A stretch of 64,000 bases of DNA from Fluctibacter corallii (GCF_025751585.1 NZ_JAOWKX010000007.1:124001-188000), one strand, 5' to 3'; shown: positions 17,109 through 27,225, counted from the stretch's first letter. Translations and numbers: made by a program. Notes: generated from the letters alone by a model not told the origin.

Positions 17109-19925
17109 CTAGTCAAAGACCTCTCGCCAATAAATAATTCTGTCATTTCCTCTGTATATACCAAAGGTGACTTGCGCACTTGGGTTGCCTTTTCCTGATT
17201 CATTGCCATTCCAATCAAAATCAAGATAATCATCCCAACTAAGCAGATCTGACCGAAGTTCAATGGTAACAATACCACGCTTTCGTAAACGGGTATCTGC
17301 CGCTTGATTCACGAAAATGCCACCATGCCCTAATGAACTACCTTTCACAAACCTAAATTGCGAAGATGCAATGTTAACTGCATCAGTAATGTCTTCAGAC
17401 GATGACGACATATGCTTCATGCTCACCTGCTGGGGCGTGATTGAGAATGGCGTGAGTCCAGTATGATCGACATTACGCACGAAGCCCTGACCTTCATCAA
17501 CATAATACTGCACATTCACTGGCACAATTTTGTTTTCAAGCTCAGAGCCGGAGGTGTTCTCTAACACCAAACGCCCCCAGCGTAAGGTCGAATCCGCTGA
17601 CTCAGCGACAACCGACGCCACAACAAACCCGTCACAATCGCCATCACCCTCTGTATCAAAGCATACCGTTTGCCCTTCCAACACGCGACTGAACAGCGTC
17701 GGGCCCACTTCCAAGCGCAACTGGGCAACGTGGGGGGCAATAGGCGTTATCGTCCGATTATATAAATACTGAATATCGTGAAGGTTAAATTGTCGCACGC
17801 CAGCGGTCATCTTCACGGTTTCTGGTCGTGCTGGTTGATGGATAGTCAACCCAGCTGCATAGCCATTATCAGTGACAGATAAGTCGGAAAATGTGCTTGG
17901 AAGTTGCCAATCAAAAATCGCATCATAGTTTTTGGTGATTTGACCCGTCGCATTCACAGCGCTGACGATATAACTTGGCGCTTCCACAAAGCCAATGGGT
18001 TGCCCAAAATATGAAAATTGACTGTGGGCATGCTGAACCTTTATGTCAGCCAAGGTCTCTCGTTGCACATCAAAGTAGGCAGGAATAAACGTGCCTAGCG
18101 TAGTCGCACCCGCACTCGGAATAGTAAGGTGAGTGCCTAAATAATTCACATCGCGAACATCAATCGCCACGCTTCCCACTTCCATATAACGTGCATTCAG
18201 CGTTGCAGCGCCTTGGCTAAAATTGACCAGCGGTGCAGCACTAAACGTCTGCGATGTTTGGCTAGATAAACTGCCGCTACCATAATCAAGCAACCCTGAA
18301 TACGGCGATGCATCTGTTCTCACTACGCTCATTTGCAAATTTTCAGGCTGATAATTCGGCAACACTGCGCCCGTCTCAGACAGCGCCTCAATCACAATAT
18401 CAAACGTGTGTCCTGCTCGCGTACCGCGATTAACCGACGTTTTAGCAAGACTGAGCTGGTAAGGAATAACGTTGACTTGCTGCCACCCCGACGTCAACGT
18501 CACATCGTCAACGACAACAGATAATTTCAATCCTATTCGGCCAGCATCTTGGTATGAAATACGATTTAGCGCTGCACTTGCCTGACTAAAATTGGCTGGC
18601 GTGAAAGCATGACTCCCCGAATTGATGTCTACGCCATTCACATTCAGCGGTGTTTTACATTGGTTTGGTTCAGCGCACTGAAATTGCACTTGTAGCGAGC
18701 GCTCACCCTCTAGCAGCGCCTGGCACACGCCCTCATTGTCTTTTACCGCCTGAACCGACATCGTAGAGAATTCACGTCCTGCAACCTGAGTGGGTAAAGT
18801 TATAGCGCCTGTCGCGTTAACTATTTTTAGTCCTGCATCGGTAAAAGGTAACGTGCAATTTGCGACACCGTCATTCCGTAAACATTGATAAGAATACGCG
18901 GCTGATGGTGTTGATGAGCCTACGGCAAGAGACACGATTTCTGGGGTTGATTGACGAAACGCGACACTGACGCCTTGGCTATTGGCAGGGATCACTACGT
19001 CTTGTTGCACCGGTAACAGCGTGACAGAGGCATCCTGATCATAAACATGCGAACAGTCTGCATTTGCACACGCTTTGATAAACACCGTTTCCGCTTCGCA
19101 AGTTAGCCCTGCACCATCATGTTGAATTTGAAAATGATGCACATTGTGACATGACACACAAGCGTAGTCTGACTGCTCATACAACGTTCTGACATCAGCA
19201 ATATCAAGCTGTTTGTTGTACAGCCGAACGTCATCTATTTCACCGTTAAAGTGATCGGTTAGGTCGCTAGGCAGGCTCTCTGAATTATCTGTCAGCCATG
19301 CATTGGCACCAAGAATAATGGGTTCAACATTGTTTTTCAGGCGCAGCTTCGCGGTATCATTAAAGCCGTACAGTCGCCCATTGATATACACATGCATGCC
19401 TTTGCTACCAAAGGTGTACACCAAATGGTGCCATTGGCCCTCTGTAACAGTGATTGCACGAGAGGTGTCAATATCATAATTGGTATTTTTTGACTGGTGG
19501 CGAACAAACAGTCCTCCATCGCTATCGACCCAAATAGTCAGGTGGTCGCCACCGTTATCGGTGCCATCAGAATCTTTGGAAAACAGCGCCATGCCACCAC
19601 GTGAACGCCGATGAGAATGAGACAGTTCTGGTGCTTTGAACCAAAAAGCAATCGCCCCATTGTTAACTTCAAATTTTTTGTTGTGAGGAATAATTACGTG
19701 GCTACCCTTGCCATCGAAGCGCAGAGATTGGCAGAAACGCCCCGAAAATTCGCTTTCGAGCATACCCACACCGGTGCCATGTATGCCGCTTTCAACATCG
19801 ACAAGTTCATTCTCGTCACCCGAAAGGCTACACAGATCAAAAGGCCAATGAGAAATCAGCTTTGCCTGCCCTGCCACCGTAAAGCTCAGCAAAAATACAA
19901 GAATAGACACTCGGCTCCACATCAC
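17109..19925 (-). CDS. mshQ: MSHA biogenesis protein MshQ
   Basis: 938 residues with an N-terminal signal peptide (cleavage near QAKLISHWPF). A LamG/concanavalin-type domain with GKGSHVIIPHNKKFEVNNG covers about residues 30-240. A CVSCHNVHHFQIQHDG motif then opens the large DUF6701-type region that defines MshQ. It is the last gene of the MSHA operon and is presumably a large extracellular or tip-associated pilus component. Its exact job is not settled. The start is GTG at 19925 or the ATG codon directly after it, overlapping the mshP stop. No clear intrinsic terminator is seen in the 262 bp downstream. Confidence 0.88.
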   Translation of the reverse strand: MMWSRVSILVFLLSFTVAGQAKLISHWPFDLCSLSGDENELVDVESGIHGTGVGMLESEFSGRFCQSLRFDGKGSHVIIPHNKKFEVNNGAIAFWFKAPELSHSHRRSRGGMALFSKDSDGTDNGGDHLTIWVDSDGGLFVRHQSKNTNYDIDTSRAITVTEGQWHHLVYTFGSKGMHVYINGRLYGFNDTAKLRLKNNVEPIILGANAWLTDNSESLPSDLTDHFNGEIDDVRLYNKQLDIADVRTLYEQSDYACVSCHNVHHFQIQHDGAGLTCEAETVFIKACANADCSHVYDQDASVTLLPVQQDVVIPANSQGVSVAFRQSTPEIVSLAVGSSTPSAAYSYQCLRNDGVANCTLPFTDAGLKIVNATGAITLPTQVAGREFSTMSVQAVKDNEGVCQALLEGERSLQVQFQCAEPNQCKTPLNVNGVDINSGSHAFTPANFSQASAALNRISYQDAGRIGLKLSVVVDDVTLTSGWQQVNVIPYQLSLAKTSVNRGTRAGHTFDIVIEALSETGAVLPNYQPENLQMSVVRTDASPYSGLLDYGSGSLSSQTSQTFSAAPLVNFSQGAATLNARYMEVGSVAIDVRDVNYLGTHLTIPSAGATTLGTFIPAYFDVQRETLADIKVQHAHSQFSYFGQPIGFVEAPSYIVSAVNATGQITKNYDAIFDWQLPSTFSDLSVTDNGYAAGLTIHQPARPETVKMTAGVRQFNLHDIQYLYNRTITPIAPHVAQLRLEVGPTLFSRVLEGQTVCFDTEGDGDCDGFVVASVVAESADSTLRWGRLVLENTSGSELENKIVPVNVQYYVDEGQGFVRNVDHTGLTPFSITPQQVSMKHMSSSSEDITDAVNIASSQFRFVKGSSLGHGGIFVNQAADTRLRKRGIVTIELRSDLLSWDDYLDFDWNGNESGKGNPSAQVTFGIYRGNDRIIYWREVFD

Positions 19926-20380
19926 GGATTAACCTTAGCATCAATTTTTACTCTGCGGCTGGTAACAATCTCGCCAGCCACGCATACACCCGTCGCTTCA
20001 AAACGATAGTAATCAATGTTCTCGCTGGTGAATGGCGTCAAAGCGCAGGTTGCTGTCGCGGAACATCCTTCGAATCCATTTTGCGCAGATAAATCTAACG
20101 CAAGACTGTCATCACACGTGCTTGCGCCAGTCACGGGAAACGCAAGCGCTACTTTTTGCTGAAGCGCAGATTGTGCAGCATTTAACGCGCGTAAACCGTA
20201 CACTTCTACCACGGTATTTTGTGCAGAGGCTGCCAACATGCGTGTCATCACTAAGCCAATAAGCGAGAACACAACAACAACAAACACGGCCACTACCAAT
20301 AAACTGCCTCGCTGCGCTGCCAACCCAGACAGTGATCTTATATCTTTTACAGAATTGTTTGAGTGCGCATTAAGGTACAT
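19922..20380 (-). CDS. mshP: MSHA biogenesis protein MshP
   Basis: 152 residues from ATG 20380. A hydrophobic segment (SLLVVAVFVVVVFSLIGLVM) starts near residue 25 and is preceded by a QRG prepilin-like site. Four cysteines lie in the C-terminal half (TCDD, GCSA, ATCAL, GVCVA). PilX/MshP-type minor pilin of the msh operon. I chose the internal ATG because it overlaps the mshO stop by only 11 nt and has a GAGGTG about 10 nt upstream. The longer frame from 20431 would overlap mshO by 62 nt. Confidence 0.8.
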   Translation of the reverse strand: MYLNAHSNNSVKDIRSLSGLAAQRGSLLVVAVFVVVVFSLIGLVMTRMLAASAQNTVVEVYGLRALNAAQSALQQKVALAFPVTGASTCDDSLALDLSAQNGFEGCSATATCALTPFTSENIDYYRFEATGVCVAGEIVTSRRVKIDAKVNP

Positions 20381-21197
20381 TGGGCTGATGCACCTCGTTA
20401 TAAAACGTAATGGACTCGCCACTTTGCGCAAACTTCAGCAACACAACCACTGCGGCATTTCGGGTAAGCGTTGCTGGTGTTACCGTGAATGGATCACCAA
20501 AGGTGTTACCGGCCACGTTCGACAATGTATTGGCATTATGCTCTGCCACCACTTCACCTGCGTTTGGAAATAACGGCTGCGCAGCAAAAAAGCCGTAATT
20601 AGCATGCCGGGTAATGCGGCCTGCGACGACGCAAAAACTGACTGGCGTATCAACAATATAAACACGAGCGCTAGGCGAGTCAGTTGCAAATCGATGTTCG
20701 GCCTCAAGGGTCAGTGTAGCCACATTAGACGACACGCTAGGCTCAGTCGCCAGTCCAATACGGTGTAATGGGCTAATATACACATCATTTGCAGTCACTG
20801 GATATATCACAACTTCATGCTGAGATTCGTAAAAATAGCGATCGGGAGACACCGGATCCCAACTCACTATATCAAACGTATCACTAGCCGGCTCTGGCGC
20901 GACGGGAATATCGAAATAAACACTGCTCCACACGACAGGAACAAATTCAATACAATGCCCAGTATTACTGTTTCCCGACACTCTCACGCTATTAGGCAAT
21001 GCACCGCGAAGCTCGCGATTTATACGCTCAACCACAAAGCGGCTATCGCCTAAAAGACGATCACGCGCTACAGCATCAGCATAGATTTGTGTGCCTGTGC
21101 CTATGTAACGACTTACCCCCAACGACACAATGCCAAGCACAACCATAACAGCGACAATTTCAACCAGCGTAAACCCTCGATGAGTTTGCCCAAGCAT
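20370..21197 (-). CDS. mshO: MSHA minor pilin MshO
   Basis: 275 residues starting with a type IV prepilin signal, HRGFTLVEIVAVMVVLGI, with Gly(-1), Phe(+1) and Glu(+5). A large soluble domain follows. Minor pilin expected to take part in starting the pilus. The start coincides with the mshD stop (1-nt sharing) and the end overlaps mshP. Confidence 0.88.
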   Translation of the reverse strand: MLGQTHRGFTLVEIVAVMVVLGIVSLGVSRYIGTGTQIYADAVARDRLLGDSRFVVERINRELRGALPNSVRVSGNSNTGHCIEFVPVVWSSVYFDIPVAPEPASDTFDIVSWDPVSPDRYFYESQHEVVIYPVTANDVYISPLHRIGLATEPSVSSNVATLTLEAEHRFATDSPSARVYIVDTPVSFCVVAGRITRHANYGFFAAQPLFPNAGEVVAEHNANTLSNVAGNTFGDPFTVTPATLTRNAAVVVLLKFAQSGESITFYNEVHQPNVP

Positions 21198-21781
21198 CAG
21201 AAATTTGTCCTGTAAAAGGCAAACTCTAAGATCGACGAAGATGGCGTTGTCACTGATAGGGCCACCCGTTTCGCGGTTTGCAGCGTATCGGGTTCACCGT
21301 CAAAATCACCATCGTAGATAACGTTAATCGTTACCGTATAGCCTGCATATAGAGGTACGCCATCCAATACGAGCGGTGATCCATTGGAGTCTGTTAACGA
21401 ATCACCTTGTATGATGAGGCCATGATAATCATCAACATCGTCAAAGTTCGGCCTTCCGCCTTCAGCATCTGGGCCAAAAAGATTGCTTGGCGTACACAGC
21501 ACACCAGATTCATTACAACGCGCGGTGCCGTTAATTCGGTCGGAATGTTCATCAAATGACTTGGCCGCAATCTCGTTAATTAGCGATTGCGCCAATTCAA
21601 CGCCTCTGACTTGAATAATCGGATCAACACTTTTGCTGGCTTGCGGCGCTATCAATGTGGTAACGATGACTAGCACAATCGCAAATACAATAATGCCGAG
21701 CACAAGCTCAATGAGCGTGAACCCGTTTGCGCGATGTCTAAGATGATATGAAATCAAAGGCGTAACCTTAATCACAGGCAT
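21197..21781 (-). CDS. mshD: MSHA minor pilin MshD
   Basis: 194 residues from ATG 21781. It carries a prepilin site NGFTLIELVLGIIVFAI after a 20-residue basic leader and a soluble part with two cysteines (RCNESGVLC). The internal ATG is preferred over the frame opening at 21811, because it leaves only a 14-nt overlap with mshC. Minor pilin of the MSHA system, processed by a PilD/MshH-independent prepilin peptidase encoded elsewhere. Confidence 0.86.
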   Translation of the reverse strand: MPVIKVTPLISYHLRHRANGFTLIELVLGIIVFAIVLVIVTTLIAPQASKSVDPIIQVRGVELAQSLINEIAAKSFDEHSDRINGTARCNESGVLCTPSNLFGPDAEGGRPNFDDVDDYHGLIIQGDSLTDSNGSPLVLDGVPLYAGYTVTINVIYDGDFDGEPDTLQTAKRVALSVTTPSSSILEFAFYRTNF

Positions 21782-22331
21782 GAATATACCCGTTTGGTTC
21801 GATGCACACAAAACGTGACGACGTTACGCCACGCACTTCAATGCGTTGACGAAGGCTGCAGGCTAGCCCATCTTGGGTGGTGCACCCCTTTGATGTAAAC
21901 CGAACGTAAGGGTCAAATGCATTGTTCACGCCTCCCGAGTCTTTTGCTAACACTAACTCGACATTGTCTTCTGCCATTTCACCTGGTTCAGTGCGTAAAA
22001 AATTAGCATCATCTTCACTACCAATACCCGGCAAACAAGTAGCCAGAGGGTTGCCAGAATAATTCAAGGTTCGCGGCCCAAATTGAGAGTTCGCTCCTTC
22101 TTGAAGGTTAATCTGATAACAATAGAATGCTCGGCTATCTTGCATCGCACGTTGCTGCATATATCGCAGCGCACTAATTAAACGTGCCTGATACGTCTGT
22201 TCAGCAATACCTGTGCTATAAAATCGTGGCGCAACAGCAATGGCGAGCACACCAAGCAGGAGCAACACCGTTACAAGCTCCACCAGCGTGAAGCCTCGGT
22301 TAAAATAGAGTTGCTCTACTGTATCGTTCAC
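21768..22331 (-). CDS. mshC: MSHA minor pilin MshC
   Basis: 187 residues with the prepilin signal NRGFTLVELVTVLLLLGVLA and a GspH/FimT-like soluble domain containing cysteines (FYCYQ, TCLPG, GCTTQ, ACSLR). It starts 6 nt after the mshA stop and overlaps mshD. Minor pilin probably needed to initiate pilus assembly. Confidence 0.88.
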   Translation of the reverse strand: MNDTVEQLYFNRGFTLVELVTVLLLLGVLAIAVAPRFYSTGIAEQTYQARLISALRYMQQRAMQDSRAFYCYQINLQEGANSQFGPRTLNYSGNPLATCLPGIGSEDDANFLRTEPGEMAEDNVELVLAKDSGGVNNAFDPYVRFTSKGCTTQDGLACSLRQRIEVRGVTSSRFVCIEPNGYIHACD

Positions 22332-22337
22332 GAATGA

Positions 22338-22880
22338 TTATGCTTGGCAACCTGTCACATCTAGTGTCACAACAGGCGCAACATTGGCCGCCGTAGACTC
22401 TGTGTAGACTACGCTGCAATCATCAGGTTCAGGAGCTCTGTCATCACGAATAGTGATTGCGTTGGTGGTACCGTTCATATTGCAAGATATGTTGTCACCA
22501 GCGACCTGAGTGCCAATCGTGCCAACTTGATTGGCCGCCGCCGTATTACCATCTTGCGCCGCCAATCCAATCAACGCGCACATTTCCTCGGCATGAGGGT
22601 ACCCGTTAATGGCTGGCGCATCACCGGTTGACGTGGATGGATCGTTATCGAAAAACTGTACCGTGACCCCCTCAATCGACACAGTTTGGTTGGGTTGAAT
22701 TAACAATGCTGCGCGGGCAATCTGCGTAGAGGATTGCACCGCACCAAAAATCCCTTGCATGGCTGCACTTCGCGCATTACCACCCAAATCTAAAAATCGT
22801 GGCGCCGCAGTCACTGCGAGCACGCCTAAAATGACGATCACGATGATCAATTCAATTAATGTAAAGCCGCGTTGTTGCAT
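22338..22880 (-). CDS. mshA: MSHA major pilin MshA
   Basis: 180 residues with a very short leader, MQQRG, then FTLIELIIVIVILGVLA, the classic type IVa pilin helix with Glu5. The variable globular domain carries cysteine pairs (EEMCAL, NISCNM, DDCSVV, and a terminal GCQA). It forms the mannose-sensitive haemagglutinin-type pilus fibre used for surface attachment in marine gammaproteobacteria. A GGGG ribosome binding site lies 9 nt upstream. The 99-bp gap after mshB is the largest in the msh run and suggests an extra promoter for high pilin output. Confidence 0.93.
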   Translation of the reverse strand: MQQRGFTLIELIIVIVILGVLAVTAAPRFLDLGGNARSAAMQGIFGAVQSSTQIARAALLIQPNQTVSIEGVTVQFFDNDPSTSTGDAPAINGYPHAEEMCALIGLAAQDGNTAAANQVGTIGTQVAGDNISCNMNGTTNAITIRDDRAPEPDDCSVVYTESTAANVAPVVTLDVTGCQA

Positions 22881-22979
22881 GTTAATTACCCCAATATTGT
22901 TGTTATAGTTTGCTCAATAAAGTAAGTCGCGCCTATGCCCCATACGTATTTGAGTTAATACATGGGTACACATTACGTA

Positions 22980-23603
22980 TTAGTTGTTACTAAATACAAT
23001 CACCTGACCAATGCGAGGGTCGTAAACAAACCCATTGCCTTGACCGTTATTGGTCGGCTCAGCCGTCAGATTTCGTACTGTTCGGCTTAAATAGTAATAA
23101 CACTGATCATTTCCACCGGAACCCGTGCCTTCGCTGGCTCGTGTAAAGTAGCGATGATCTTCGAACGGCCGCTGTGCCCAATTCGACGAGATCGTCGGTG
23201 CACTTTGCATGATCAGGTTAAATATACTTTCACAATCCAAATCATTCATTTGCGTATCTTCGCTACTGGCGTCGCTGTTTAACTGTCCAGTTGGGTAACC
23301 TGTGTCTTTGTCGACGGCCACCTGAATACCTTCAATAGTGACAAAAGTCGCATTGGTTCCCTGATTATCAGACGGACGCCCCTCAATTTCCCATTGTGCG
23401 CGTACCAGCCCAACACCTGTTGCAAATCCACCTGCAACGCCTTCCACCGTGGCATCTTCTGCCTCTTCAGTAAAATCGAGCAGTCTCGGTAATGCCGTCG
23501 CAGCCAGTAACCCAAGAACGACAACTACAATGACCAATTCAATAAGCGTAAATCCCGCCGATTTGCCCAGCTCTGAGCGTCCATTTATTGTTCGACTTAT
23601 CAC
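22980..23603 (-). CDS. mshB: MSHA minor pilin MshB
   Basis: 207 residues from GTG 23603, with prepilin site SAGFTLIELVIVVVVLGLLA. The body resembles MshA in layout (RAQWEIEGRP, DTGYPTG, DQCYYY). GTG at 23603 is chosen because GAGGGAG stands 7 nt upstream. The first possible codon at 23660 would add a leader unlike the family. Minor pilin that sits beside mshA in all msh clusters I know. Confidence 0.87.
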   Translation of the reverse strand: MISRTINGRSELGKSAGFTLIELVIVVVVLGLLAATALPRLLDFTEEAEDATVEGVAGGFATGVGLVRAQWEIEGRPSDNQGTNATFVTIEGIQVAVDKDTGYPTGQLNSDASSEDTQMNDLDCESIFNLIMQSAPTISSNWAQRPFEDHRYFTRASEGTGSGGNDQCYYYLSRTVRNLTAEPTNNGQGNGFVYDPRIGQVIVFSNN

Positions 23604-23660
23604 ACTCACGCTCCCTCTTTTTGTTAACGTTTTTCTACTGCACAATGGCGACCCATACAA

Positions 23661-24191
23661 TTACGACTGCACCTTTCCCACATCACCTCGATAAACGTGG
23701 TAGTCAAAGTAAGGCCCCACTGACATGCGGAACCGACAATATGAATCCAGTGCATTACCCGTAATTTTCACGCCGTCGTAATATTCACCATAGACCTTAA
23801 ACCCTTCAACCATTAACGGCAGGTTAAGCACCATATCCCAAGTTTTCTCGCAGCCTTCACTGGTAGGTTCAACTCTAGGCCACCCCAAATGGCTCATGAT
23901 CATAGGACGACGCTCTTTTTCTATCAGTGCCCCTTCGGTATCGGTGGTATTTTCGTAAGTAATCACTACAACGATAGGCGGTCTTCCCTCTGCTTGCCAT
24001 TGCCAATGGGCATTTGTCACGCTTTTTTGAAACTGTGCGGCCAAATTATTCATTGTAATTCGCTTATAGTTTGGCTCGCTGTCATTCAAATACATAATGA
24101 AGCCAACGATAACAGCTACAAATACAATCAGCACAACCAGTTTTTTCAATAAACCCGATGTAGATTCAATGGCTCGCTCTTGTTTGTCCAT
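23661..24191 (-). CDS. mshF: MSHA biogenesis protein MshF
   Basis: 176 residues with one N-terminal membrane helix (about residues 17-34) after a short cytosolic segment, and a periplasmic domain with two cysteines (GCEK, YCRF). HWQWQAEGRPP resembles the RAQWEIEGRP of MshB, suggesting a shared pilin-like ancestry without a prepilin cleavage site. Its start is 1 nt from the mshG stop. Role in pilus assembly is by operon membership. Confidence 0.85.
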   Translation of the reverse strand: MDKQERAIESTSGLLKKLVVLIVFVAVIVGFIMYLNDSEPNYKRITMNNLAAQFQKSVTNAHWQWQAEGRPPIVVVITYENTTDTEGALIEKERRPMIMSHLGWPRVEPTSEGCEKTWDMVLNLPLMVEGFKVYGEYYDGVKITGNALDSYCRFRMSVGPYFDYHVYRGDVGKVQS

Positions 24192-25463
24192 TTATCTAAC
24201 TCCTCGATAGGCGCCCATCATGTCCCACATTGGCGTAAAAATTCCCAAGGCAAGCACTAATACCATGCCTGCTACAATTGAAATGAGCACGGGTTCAATT
24301 TTCGCGGTCAGACTTTTTAAATCGTAATCCACTTCCCTCTCATAATATTCCGCCACTTCGGTCAGCAACTCATCAACACGACCAGTCTCTTCACCCACTG
24401 CGATCATTTGCATGACTAGCGGCGTAAACAATTCACTGTTGTTCGCTACGCGCGTGAGGCTTTCCCCTTTTTCAATATTACGGCGCATCGTTGTAATACG
24501 AGATGCCATAAAGGTATTGTCTACCGCCTCCGCCACCAAGGATAACGCCGTAGTTAAGGGAATACCGGCAGATAGCATCATTGAAAAGCTACGCGAAAAT
24601 CGACCTAACAAGGTACGTTCAAAAATATTACCAACGATGGGCAACGATAGCTTTCGAGCATCCCATTGATACCTCCCCTGTTCGGTAGCCAAATATCGCC
24701 GTGTAAAAAAAACCAGCGCGACAGTGCCTGCGAGTAACAAAGGCCAGAAGGTCATGAAAAAATGTGACGAGCTAATCAAAATACGTGTCATGAGCGGTAA
24801 TTCCGCACCAAACTTAGCAAACATGTCTGCAAAAATGGGGATCACCAGCATGTTCATCACCACAAGTGCGATAACAACGGCCATTACCACAAACAGGGGG
24901 TAACGCGTGGCGGTTTTAATTTGTTTACGTGTTTCTTGTTCTCGTTCAAGGTATTGAGACAGCTGTAAGAATGCGTCATCTAACTTACCGGTGTTTTCTC
25001 CGACATGCACAATACTGACGAACAATTGATTGAAAATATGTGGATGGCGGTTTAGCGCAGCAGATATGGCTCGTCCACGCTCAAGTTGGCCGCAAACGTC
25101 ATGCAATGCATGTTGCATGCGCTTGGAATTCGTAGTGTCAGCCAAGCCACGAACTGCGCGTAAAATAGGAATGCCAGATCGAGTGAGTGAATACATTTGT
25201 CTGGCAAAGATAATCAAATCATCCAGTTTAACGCGCGGGACCAGCAGACTAAATTGGCCGGCATAGGTGGATGAACTAAAAAGAGCATTATCACGTGACG
25301 ATGTATTTTCTGCATTTGATGTTGTATGCGCAGCCAGTATGTCAATCGGTGTTAGATCGCGCGCCACTAGCATGCGCGCAGCTTGACGCTGGTCAGATGC
25401 ATCTATCTCACCTTGCAAATGCTGCCCTTGGGCATTACGGGCTGTATAATTAAACGTCGTCAT
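24192..25463 (-). CDS. mshG: MSHA inner-membrane platform protein MshG
   Basis: 423 residues of the PilC/GspF family: two related cytosolic halves, each followed by hydrophobic segments. FARQMYSLTRSGIPILRAV occurs in the first half and FSRSFSMMLSAGIPLTTAL in the second. It is the platform that couples the MshE ATPase to pilin polymerisation. The start overlaps the mshE stop by 14 nt. Confidence 0.93.
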   Translation of the reverse strand: MTTFNYTARNAQGQHLQGEIDASDQRQAARMLVARDLTPIDILAAHTTSNAENTSSRDNALFSSSTYAGQFSLLVPRVKLDDLIIFARQMYSLTRSGIPILRAVRGLADTTNSKRMQHALHDVCGQLERGRAISAALNRHPHIFNQLFVSIVHVGENTGKLDDAFLQLSQYLEREQETRKQIKTATRYPLFVVMAVVIALVVMNMLVIPIFADMFAKFGAELPLMTRILISSSHFFMTFWPLLLAGTVALVFFTRRYLATEQGRYQWDARKLSLPIVGNIFERTLLGRFSRSFSMMLSAGIPLTTALSLVAEAVDNTFMASRITTMRRNIEKGESLTRVANNSELFTPLVMQMIAVGEETGRVDELLTEVAEYYEREVDYDLKSLTAKIEPVLISIVAGMVLVLALGIFTPMWDMMGAYRGVR

Positions 25464-27225
25464 TGTCCCCGACCTCGCCAGACGACATCTCGACGTCTAC
25501 CGTTTCAGCCAGCGGCTGCGCTTCACTCTCTGACACCATTTCTACCAACGTTAACACGTCTTCAACAGAGGTTATGCCAAGTTTAGCGTATGAATAGGCA
25601 ACATGAGAAAGAGGCATATACCCCGCACTTTTCTCTGCGGCCAGCCCAAAGGCATTCGTGTCTGAAGCTTTAAGGGCGCTCATCATTGCCTCGTTCATTT
25701 CTAGCAATTCAAACACACCAATACGCCCACGATAGCCAGTGTGATTACAGTTTTGACACCCTGATCCTCGCTTAAACACGACTGATGCTGCGTTGGGGTC
25801 GATATGGCTGAGCCAAAAGCGTTCCTCTGCGTCGGGTATGTATTCTTCAGTACAATTGCTACAAAGTCGCCGAACCAATCGCTGTGCAACCACAGCACGC
25901 AATGAACTCGCCACCAAATATCCTGGTGCGCCCATATCCAGCAGCCGAATTGCGCTACTAATGGCATCGTTAGTATGTAACGTTGATAGCACCAAGTGCC
26001 CGGTCAATGCGCCACGCAATCCGATTTCAACCGTTTCAGTATCACGCATTTCCCCTACCATGATGATATCGGGATCCTGACGCAACGTGGTACGCAAGAT
26101 ATTAGAAAAATCGAGTCCGATCTTTGGGTTGATTTGCACTTGATTAATACGTGGTAAGCGATATTCCACTGGGTCTTCTACGGTAATGATTTTCGATTCA
26201 GCGCGGTTTAATTCAGATAACGCCCCGTACAAGGTCGTAGTTTTACCTGAGCCTGTCGGCCCTGTTACCAATATCATGCCATGCGGACGATGAATCAATT
26301 TACGCAATCGCGCTAGCATCGGTGCTGGCATGCCTGTTTGCTCTAGGGTGAGTAATCCTGCCGATTGATCTAACAAACGCATCACCACCGATTCACCATG
26401 CTGTACAGGCATGGTAGACACACGCACATCAATCTGATGGCCTTTAATTCGAATTTGCGTGCGTCCATCTTGAGGCAATCGCTTTTCGGATATATCCAGC
26501 CCCGACATAAGCTTTAGACGCAATACCAGCGCCGAAGCAATATTTTTCTCTTTGATTATATTTTCTTGCAATACGCCATCTACGCGCTGCCGAATCCGCA
26601 AAATTTGCTCATCAGGCTCAATATGAATATCCGATGCCTTTGTTTGTACCGCATCTTCAAAGATGGATTGCAGCAGCCTAGCCACCGCAGTGTCTTGCTC
26701 GTCATCCAAGCCTTCCGTAAGCGAAAATGCATCATCTTGTTGATACTCCTCCGCCAACTCTTGGGCAAAAGAAGCAATTTCTTCTGTTCGTCGATAAAAG
26801 TTATCAAACGCTTCGAACAGTTGACGTTCACTCACCACCGCCACGTCAACAGGCTTAGGTAGTAATGCTGACAACGCATCTATCGCAGCCAAATCTGCCG
26901 GATCGCTCATGCCTACCAACAGCCGATCACCCTTATTCTCCAACACAATGGCACGATGTCGCCGCGCTTGCACTTCTGGCAGGAGTTTCACTGCTTCAGG
27001 GCGCACGCGATAGGTTTGAATATCAATGAGCGGTACATTCAAATGCTGTGACAAAAACGTGAGTAGTTGCTGCTCGCTAACAAACTTATGCTCAACGAGT
27101 ACTTGCCCCAGTTTTCGACCAGACGCGCTTTGCTGCGCCAGTGCCTCGGTCAGTTGTTGCTCACTAATGATGTGGTTTTTAACGAGTAGATCACCTAAGC
27201 GAATTTTCGTACGGCTTTGATTCAT
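25450..27225 (-). CDS. mshE: MSHA assembly ATPase MshE
   Basis: 591 residues. The N-terminal MshEN domain contains two related repeats (RLGDLLVKNHI... and KLGQVLVEHKF...). Arg9 and Gln32 match the pattern reported to bind c-di-GMP in V. cholerae MshE. The C-terminal GspE/PilB ATPase has Walker A GPTGSGKTTTLY near residue 322, an Asp box (EDPVEY), the DIIMVGEMRD motif, and a four-cysteine zinc site (CSNC and CQNC). It powers pilus extension from the cytosolic side. c-di-GMP control is inference from the motif. Confidence 0.94.
   Translation of the reverse strand: MNQSRTKIRLGDLLVKNHIISEQQLTEALAQQSASGRKLGQVLVEHKFVSEQQLLTFLSQHLNVPLIDIQTYRVRPEAVKLLPEVQARRHRAIVLENKGDRLLVGMSDPADLAAIDALSALLPKPVDVAVVSERQLFEAFDNFYRRTEEIASFAQELAEEYQQDDAFSLTEGLDDEQDTAVARLLQSIFEDAVQTKASDIHIEPDEQILRIRQRVDGVLQENIIKEKNIASALVLRLKLMSGLDISEKRLPQDGRTQIRIKGHQIDVRVSTMPVQHGESVVMRLLDQSAGLLTLEQTGMPAPMLARLRKLIHRPHGMILVTGPTGSGKTTTLYGALSELNRAESKIITVEDPVEYRLPRINQVQINPKIGLDFSNILRTTLRQDPDIIMVGEMRDTETVEIGLRGALTGHLVLSTLHTNDAISSAIRLLDMGAPGYLVASSLRAVVAQRLVRRLCSNCTEEYIPDAEERFWLSHIDPNAASVVFKRGSGCQNCNHTGYRGRIGVFELLEMNEAMMSALKASDTNAFGLAAEKSAGYMPLSHVAYSYAKLGITSVEDVLTLVEMVSESEAQPLAETVDVEMSSGEVGDNDDV

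Noticed and set aside
22881-22979. Sigma-54 promoter before mshA
   Set aside because: No GG-N10-GC spacing with the expected TGGCAC/TTGCA words was found in the 99-bp gap.
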